From Saccoglossus kowalevskii (taxonomy: Eukaryota > Hemichordata > Enteropneusta > Harrimaniidae), in the NCBI RefSeq assembly GCF_000003605.2, contig NW_003142233.1, forward strand, positions 1-45,871: a stretch of 45,871 nucleotides of DNA, read 5' to 3'. Position numbers and translations under genes: made by a program. Below the pieces are notes generated by a model. The model was not told the DNA's origin. It searched no databases and saw nothing but the letters and a program-made list of their open reading frames with translations. Positions 41,106 through 45,871 of this stretch are shown one piece after another. Positions within the stretch are counted from its first letter, which is position 1, and each line of letters starts with the position of its first letter.

Positions 41106-43240
41106 AGGTGCATTGAGATGTGACATGTAATAATTGGCGACAAGTGCACTGACATGTGACATATAATAACTGCAGACATGTGCACTGACATGTGACATGT
41201 AATAATTGGCGACAAGTGCAGTGACATATGACACGTAATAATTGGCGACAAGTGCATTGAGATGCGACATGTAATAATTGGGGACATGTGCATTGACATG
41301 TGTCATGTAATAACTGGATACAAAGACATTGACATGTGTCATGTAGCAATTAGCGACAACTGCATTGAGATGTGATATGTAATAATTGGAGACCAGTGCA
41401 TTGACATGAGACATGTAGTAAATGGCGACAGGTACATTGAGATGTGACATGTTATAATTGGCGACAAGTGCATTGAGATGTGACATGTAATAACTGGAGA
41501 CAGGTGCATCGAGATGTAACATGTAATAATGGCAACAGGTGCATTGTGATGTGACATGTTATAACTGGAGACAGGTGCATTGAGATGTGACATGTAATAA
41601 TTTGCGACAAGTGCACTGACATGTGACATGTAATAACTGGATATATGTGCACTGACATGTGACATGTAATAATTGGCGACAGGTGCATTGAGATGCGACA
41701 TGTAATAATTGGGGACATGTGCATTGACATGTGTCATGTAATAACTGGATACAGAGACATTGACATGTGTCATGTAGCAATTAGCGACAACTGCATTGAG
41801 ATGTGATATGTAATAATTTGCGACAAGTGCACTGACATGTGACATGTAATAATTGGCGACAAGTGTAGTGCATTGACATGTGGCATGTAATAATTGGCGA
41901 CAAGTGCATTGACTTGTGGCATTTAATAATTGGCGACAAGTGCATTGACATGTGACATGTAATAATTGGCGACAAGTGCATTGACTTGTGGCATGTAATA
42001 ATTGGCGAAAAGTGCATTGACATGTGACATGTAATAATTGGCGACAAGTTCATTGACATGTCACATGTAATAACTGGAGACATGTGCATTGACATGTGAC
42101 ATGTAATAACTGGAGACATGTGCACTGACATAAGACATGTAATAATTGGCGACAAGTTCATTGACATGTGGCATGTAATAATTGGCGACAAGTGCATTGA
42201 CTTGTGGCATTTAATAATTGGCGACAAGTGCATTGACATGTGACATGTAATAATTGGCGACAAGTTCATTGACATGTCACATCTAATAACTGGAGACATG
42301 TGCATTGACATGTGACATGTAATAACTGGAGACATGTGCACTGACATGAAACATGTAATAATTGGCGACAAGTGCATTGACATGTGGCATGTAATAATTG
42401 GCGACAAGTGCATTGACTTGTGGCATGTAATAATTGGCGACATGTGCATTGACATGTGACATGTAATAATAGGCGACAAGTGCACTGACATGTGACATGT
42501 AATAACTGGAGACATGTGCACTGACATGAGACATGTAATAATTGGCAACAAGTGCATTGACATGTGGCATGTAATGATTGGCGACAAGTGCATTGACATG
42601 TGACATGTATTAATTGGCGGCAAGTGCATTGACATGTGTCATGTAATAATAGGCAACAAGTGAATTGACATGTGACATGCAATAATTGGCGACAGGTGCA
42701 TTGAGATGTGACATGTAATAATTGTCGACAAGTGCATTGACATGTGACATGTAATAATTGGCGACATGTGCATTGAGATGTGACATGTAATAACTGGAGA
42801 CAGGTGCATTGAGATGTGACATGTAATAATTGGCGCTAAGTTCTTTGACATGTGACATGTAATAATTGGCGACAGGTGCATTGAGATGCGACATGTAATA
42901 ATTGGCGACAAGTGCATTGACATGTGGCATGTAATAATTGGCGACAAGTGCATTGACTTGTGGCATGTAATAATTGGCGACATGTGCATTGACATGTGAC
43001 ATGTAATAATAGGCGACAAGTGCACTGACATGTGACATGTAATAACTGGAGACATGTGCATTGACATGAGACATGTAATAATTGGCAACAAGTGCATTGA
43101 CATGTGGCATGTAATGATTGGCGACAAGTTCATTGACATGTGACATGTATTAATTGGCGGCAAGTGCATTGACATGTGTCATGTAATAATAGGCAACAAG
43201 TGAATTGACATGTGACATGCAATAATTGGCGACAGGTGCA
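41106..43240. repeat. H-prime, 431-bp X dimer, F, G, K, F
   Basis: Downstream copy of 35.88-38.0 kb, with X at 41316 and 41747 and K at 42835. A 5-bp insertion (GTGTAGTGC) at 41863 changes the offset from 5,217 to 5,222. Confidence 0.85.
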
Positions 43241-43805
43241 TTGAGATGTGACATGTAATAATTGTCGACAAGTGCATTGACATGTGACATGTAATAATTG
43301 GCGACAGTTGCATTGACATGTTGCATTGACATGTGACATGTAATAATTGGCGACAAGTGCATTGACTTGTGGCATGTAATAATCGGCGACAAGTGCATTG
43401 AGATGTGACATGTAATAACTGGAGACAGGTGCATTGAGATGTGACATGTAATAATTGGCGCTAAGTTCTTTGACATGTGACATGTAATAATTGGCGACAG
43501 GTGCATTGAGATGTGACATGTAATAATTGGCGACAAGTGCATTGACATGTGACATGTAATAATTCGCGACAGTTGCATTGACATGTTGCATTGACATGTG
43601 ACATGTAATAATTGGCGACAAGTGCATTGACTTGTGGCATGTAATAATCGGCGACAAGTGCATTGAGATATGACATGTAATAATTGGCGACAAGTGCATT
43701 GAAATGTGCCATGTAATAATTCGCGACAGTTGCATTGAGATGTGACATGTAATAATTGGCGACACGTGCATTGAGATGTGAAAGTAATAATTGGCGACAG
43801 GTGCA
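43241..43805. repeat. 565-bp insertion with two 49-bp monomers
   Basis: Absent from the upstream copy, where GTGCATGGACATG at 38014 follows directly. It contains two aberrant monomers in which a 13-base TTGCATTGACATG is duplicated (about 43306 and 43571), exactly 265 bp (seven monomers plus 13) apart. It also has an extra K at 43460 and AATCGGCGAC variants. Confidence 0.85.
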
Positions 43806-44925
43806 TGGACATGTGACATGTAATAATTGGCGACAGGTGCATTGAGATGTGACATATAATAACTGGAGACAGGTGCATTGAAATGTGACATGTAATAATT
43901 GGCGAGAAGTGCACTGACATGTGACATATAATAACTGCAGACATGTGCATTGACAAGTGACATGTAATAAATGTCGACAAATGCAGTGACATGTGACATG
44001 TAATAATTGGCGACAGGTGCATTGAGATGCGACATGTAATAATTGGCGACATGTGCATTGACATGTGTCATGTAATAACTGGATACAGAGACATTGACAT
44101 GTGTCATGTAGAAATTAGCGACAACTGCATTGACATGTGTCATGTAATAATTCGCGACAGTTGCATTGAGATGTAACATGTAATACCTGGAAACATGTGC
44201 ATTGACATGTGTCATGTAATAATTGGCGACAAGTGCAGTGACATATGACACGTAATTATTGGCGACAAGTGCATTGAGATGTGACATGTAAAACTAGGTG
44301 ACAAGTGCATTGACATGTGACATGTAATAATTGGCGACAGGTGCATTGACGTGAGTCATGTAATAATTGGCGACACGTGCATTAACATGTGACATTTAAT
44401 AATTGGCGACAGGTGCATTGAAATATGTAATGTAATAATTGGCGACAGGTGCATTGAGATGCGACATGTAATAATTGGCGACATGTGCATTGACATGTGT
44501 CATGTAATAAATGGATACAGAGACATTGACATGTGTCATGTAGCAATTAGCGACAACTGCATTGACATGTGTCATGTAATAATTCGCGACAGTTGCATTG
44601 AGATGTAACATGTAATACCTGGAAACATGTGCATTGACATGTGTCATGTAATAATTGGCGACAAGTGCAGTGACATGTGGCATGTAATGATTGGCGACAA
44701 GTGCATTGACATGCGACATGTAATAATTGGCGAAAAGTGCATTCACATGTGTCATGTAGCAATTAGCGACAACTGCATTGACATGTGTCATGTAATAAGT
44801 GGGGACAGGTGCATTGACATGTGTCATGTAATAATTGGCGACAAGTGCATTGACATGTAACATGTAATAATTGGCGACAGCTGCATTGAAATGTAACATG
44901 TAATAACAGGAGACATGTGCATTGA
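43806..44925. repeat. H, X tails and D (copy of 38.02-39.16 kb)
   Basis: X at 44081 and 44513. Relative to the upstream copy, two monomers (72 bp: the CAACTGTATTG and AAGTGGAGAC pair) are missing near 44340, changing the offset from 5,787 to 5,715. D ends with GACAGCTGC and AACAGGAGAC. Confidence 0.8.
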
Positions 44926-45871
44926 CATGTGACATGTAATAACTGGAGACATGTGCACTGACATGAGACATGTAATAATTAGCGACAAGTGCATTGAGAT
45001 GTGACATGTAATAATTGGCGACAGTGCATTGACTTGTGGCATGTAATAATTGGCGACAAGTGCATTGACATGTGACATGTAATAATTGGTGACAAGTTCA
45101 TTGACATGTCACATGTAATAACTGGAGACATGTGCATTGACATGTGACATGTAATAACTGGAGACATGTGCACTGACATGAGACATGTAATAATTGGCGA
45201 CAAGTGCATTGACATGTGGCATGTAATAATTGGCGACAAGTGCATTGACTTGTGGCATGTAATAATTGGCGACAAGTGCATTGACATGTGACATGTAATA
45301 ATTGGCGACAAGTGCACTGACATGTGACATGTAATAACTGGAGACATGTGCACTGACATGAGACATGTAATAATTGTCGACAAGTGCATCGACATGTGGC
45401 ATGTAATGATTGGCGACAAGTGCATTGACATGTGACATATATTAAATGGCGGCAAGTGCATTGACATGTGTCATGTAATAATAGGCGACAAGTGAATTGA
45501 CATGTGACATGCAATAATAGGCGACAGGTGCATTGAGATGTGACTTGTAATAATTGGCGACAGGTGCATGGACATATGAAATGCAATAATTAGCGACAAT
45601 TGCATTGACATGTGACATGTAATAATTGTCGACAAGTGCATTGACATGTGACATGTAATAAATGGCGACAGGTGCATTGAGATGTGACATGTAATAACGG
45701 GAGACAGGTGCATTGAGATGTGACATGTAATAATTGGCGTAAGTTCTTTGACATGTGACATGTAATAATTGGCGACAGGTGCATTGACATGTGTAATGTA
45801 ATAATTGGTGACAAGTGCATTGATATGCGACATGTAATAATTGGCAACATGTGCATTGAAATGTGACATGT
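44926..45871. repeat. F, G, degenerate K, H start (to window end)
   Basis: Copy of 15656-16520 at offset 29,273-29,274, with a 1-bp deletion at 45021 (ACAGTGC). K at 45739 reads GGCGTAAG. From about 45794 the sequence leaves that copy and follows the H start seen at 7.94-8.04 kb. The window ends inside a monomer. Confidence 0.8.

Larger units (their letters stand above)
55..44525 (+). repeat. X marker monomers (GGATACAGAGACATTG), 34 copies
   Basis: A diverged monomer with GGATACAGAGACATTG in place of GGCGACAAGTGCATTG. It is usually followed by TGTCATGTAGCAATTAGCG. GGATAC starts at 55, 1887, 2318, 3037, 5267, 6563, 8403, 9878, 12289, 14987, 17469, 19340, 19771, 21209, 21565, 23794, 25233, 25664, 27139, 29585, 30992, 31423, 32106, 33941, 34337, 36099, 36530, 38294, 38798, 39410, 41316, 41747, 44081 and 44513. 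The copies at 36099 and 41316 share the private variant ACAAAG, which marks them as a recent duplicate pair. Confidence 0.9.
1279..45752 (+). repeat. K marker monomers (CTAAGTTCTTTG), 25 copies
   Basis: A diverged monomer in which GGCGACAAGTGCATTG is replaced by GGCGCTAAGTTCTTTG. The GCTAAG word starts at 1279, 4443, 4767, 5953, 7902, 11177, 12112, 12472, 14127, 16465, 18660, 20529, 23043, 24553, 26962, 28617, 30308, 33332, 35671, 37613, 39233, 40888, 42835 and 43460; a degenerate copy lies at about 45739. Spacing runs from 324 bp to 3.3 kb and mostly falls in 1.5-2.5 kb. Because the variant is rare and constant, it is the best landmark for the higher-order structure. The copies at 16465 and 45739 each carry a different 1-bp deletion. 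Confidence 0.9.
1..45871. repeat. 36-bp satellite array spanning the entire window
   Basis: Every line of the window is a variant of one 36 bp monomer repeated head to tail, about 1,270 copies, and both ends stop inside the array. I saw no monomer in the opposite orientation and no interspersed unique DNA. The monomer has two ACATGT palindromes separated by G, then TAATAATT, GGCGAC and AAGTGCATTG. Divergence between neighbours is mostly substitutions, with occasional 1-5 bp indels, and is organised into recurring multi-monomer blocks. Such length and higher-order structure is known for eukaryotic satellite DNA; bacterial arrays are rarely this long. I see no CENP-B-box-like sequence and no telomere repeat. 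Function and chromosomal location are not visible. Confidence 0.97.

Noticed and set aside
1-45871. CRISPR array (36 bp is a common CRISPR repeat length)
   Set aside because: The 36-bp units abut directly with no spacers between them, units vary among themselves, and there are no cas genes or leader.
1-45871. Centromere identity from a CENP-B-box-like motif
   Set aside because: I saw no sequence resembling the CENP-B box. The few CGGGAG words (about 7861, 16434 and 45697) are single-base variants of CTGGAG and lack the rest of the motif.
1-45871. Telomeric or simple microsatellite repeat
   Set aside because: The period is 36 bp, not 5-8 bp, and there is no TTAGGG-like run. The short internal words (TGACATGT twice) are part of the larger monomer.
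1-45871. Inverted segments or fold-back arms within the array
   Set aside because: Reverse-complement monomers would show words such as CAATTATTACATGTC on the plus strand. I found none while reading, so all copies appear to run in one direction.

Overview
The whole 45.9 kb window is one uninterrupted, head-to-tail tandem repeat (satellite DNA) with a monomer of about 36 bp. That is roughly 1,270 monomers, all in the same orientation. There is no unique flanking sequence at either end and no stretch over about 300 bases that is not repeat. I see no gene, tRNA, rRNA, transposon, CRISPR array or ordinary promoter. An uninterrupted array this long, with nested higher-order repeats, is typical of eukaryotic pericentromeric, subtelomeric or interstitial heterochromatin. 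The species cannot be read from the sequence.

The consensus monomer (an exact copy lies at 7444-7479) carries two ACATGT palindromes one base apart, an AT-rich TAATAATT core, a single CpG in GGCGAC, and AAGTGCATTG. By hand count it holds 12 A, 10 T, 9 G and 5 C (39% GC), with a strong G-over-C excess on the plus strand. The period is a multiple of 3, and the consensus plus strand has no TTA, CTA or TCA. All three minus-strand frames are therefore open over long distances. The many minus-strand ORFs (peptide periods such as MSHVNALVANYY, MHLSPIITCHMS and CQCTCRQLLHVT) are three readings of the same repeat, not genes.

Monomer variants form recurring blocks, for which I use local labels. K is a marker monomer with CTAAGTTCTTTG, seen 25 times. 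X holds GGATACAGAG followed by an AATTAGCGACAACTG monomer, seen 34 times, often within a 431 bp 12-monomer unit that occurs as a dimer at six sites. D begins at AAAACTAGGTGAC and carries a short plus-strand ORF. F is rich in GACTTGTGGCATG, ACATGTCACATG and ACTGACATGAGAC. G leads up to K through CATATGAAATGC and GTCGAC monomers. H runs from K to X and holds GAAAG, CTGCAG, TCGCGAC and ATACCTGG monomers. The usual order along the plus strand is F, G, K, H, X, then D or F again, with K-to-K spacing mostly 1.5-2.5 kb. Block edges are good to about one monomer.

On top of this, segments of 0.7 to 4.5 kb are duplicated across the window at constant offsets (for example 5,217-5,787 bp; 12,271 bp; 5,893 bp; about 29.1-29.3 kb), with small indels that change the offset. 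The array appears to have grown by repeated copying of large multi-monomer segments as well as by single-monomer and 5-monomer (180 bp) duplications. The most distinctive small-scale pattern is that most monomers keep a CANNTG hexamer at a fixed position while the central NN takes many values.
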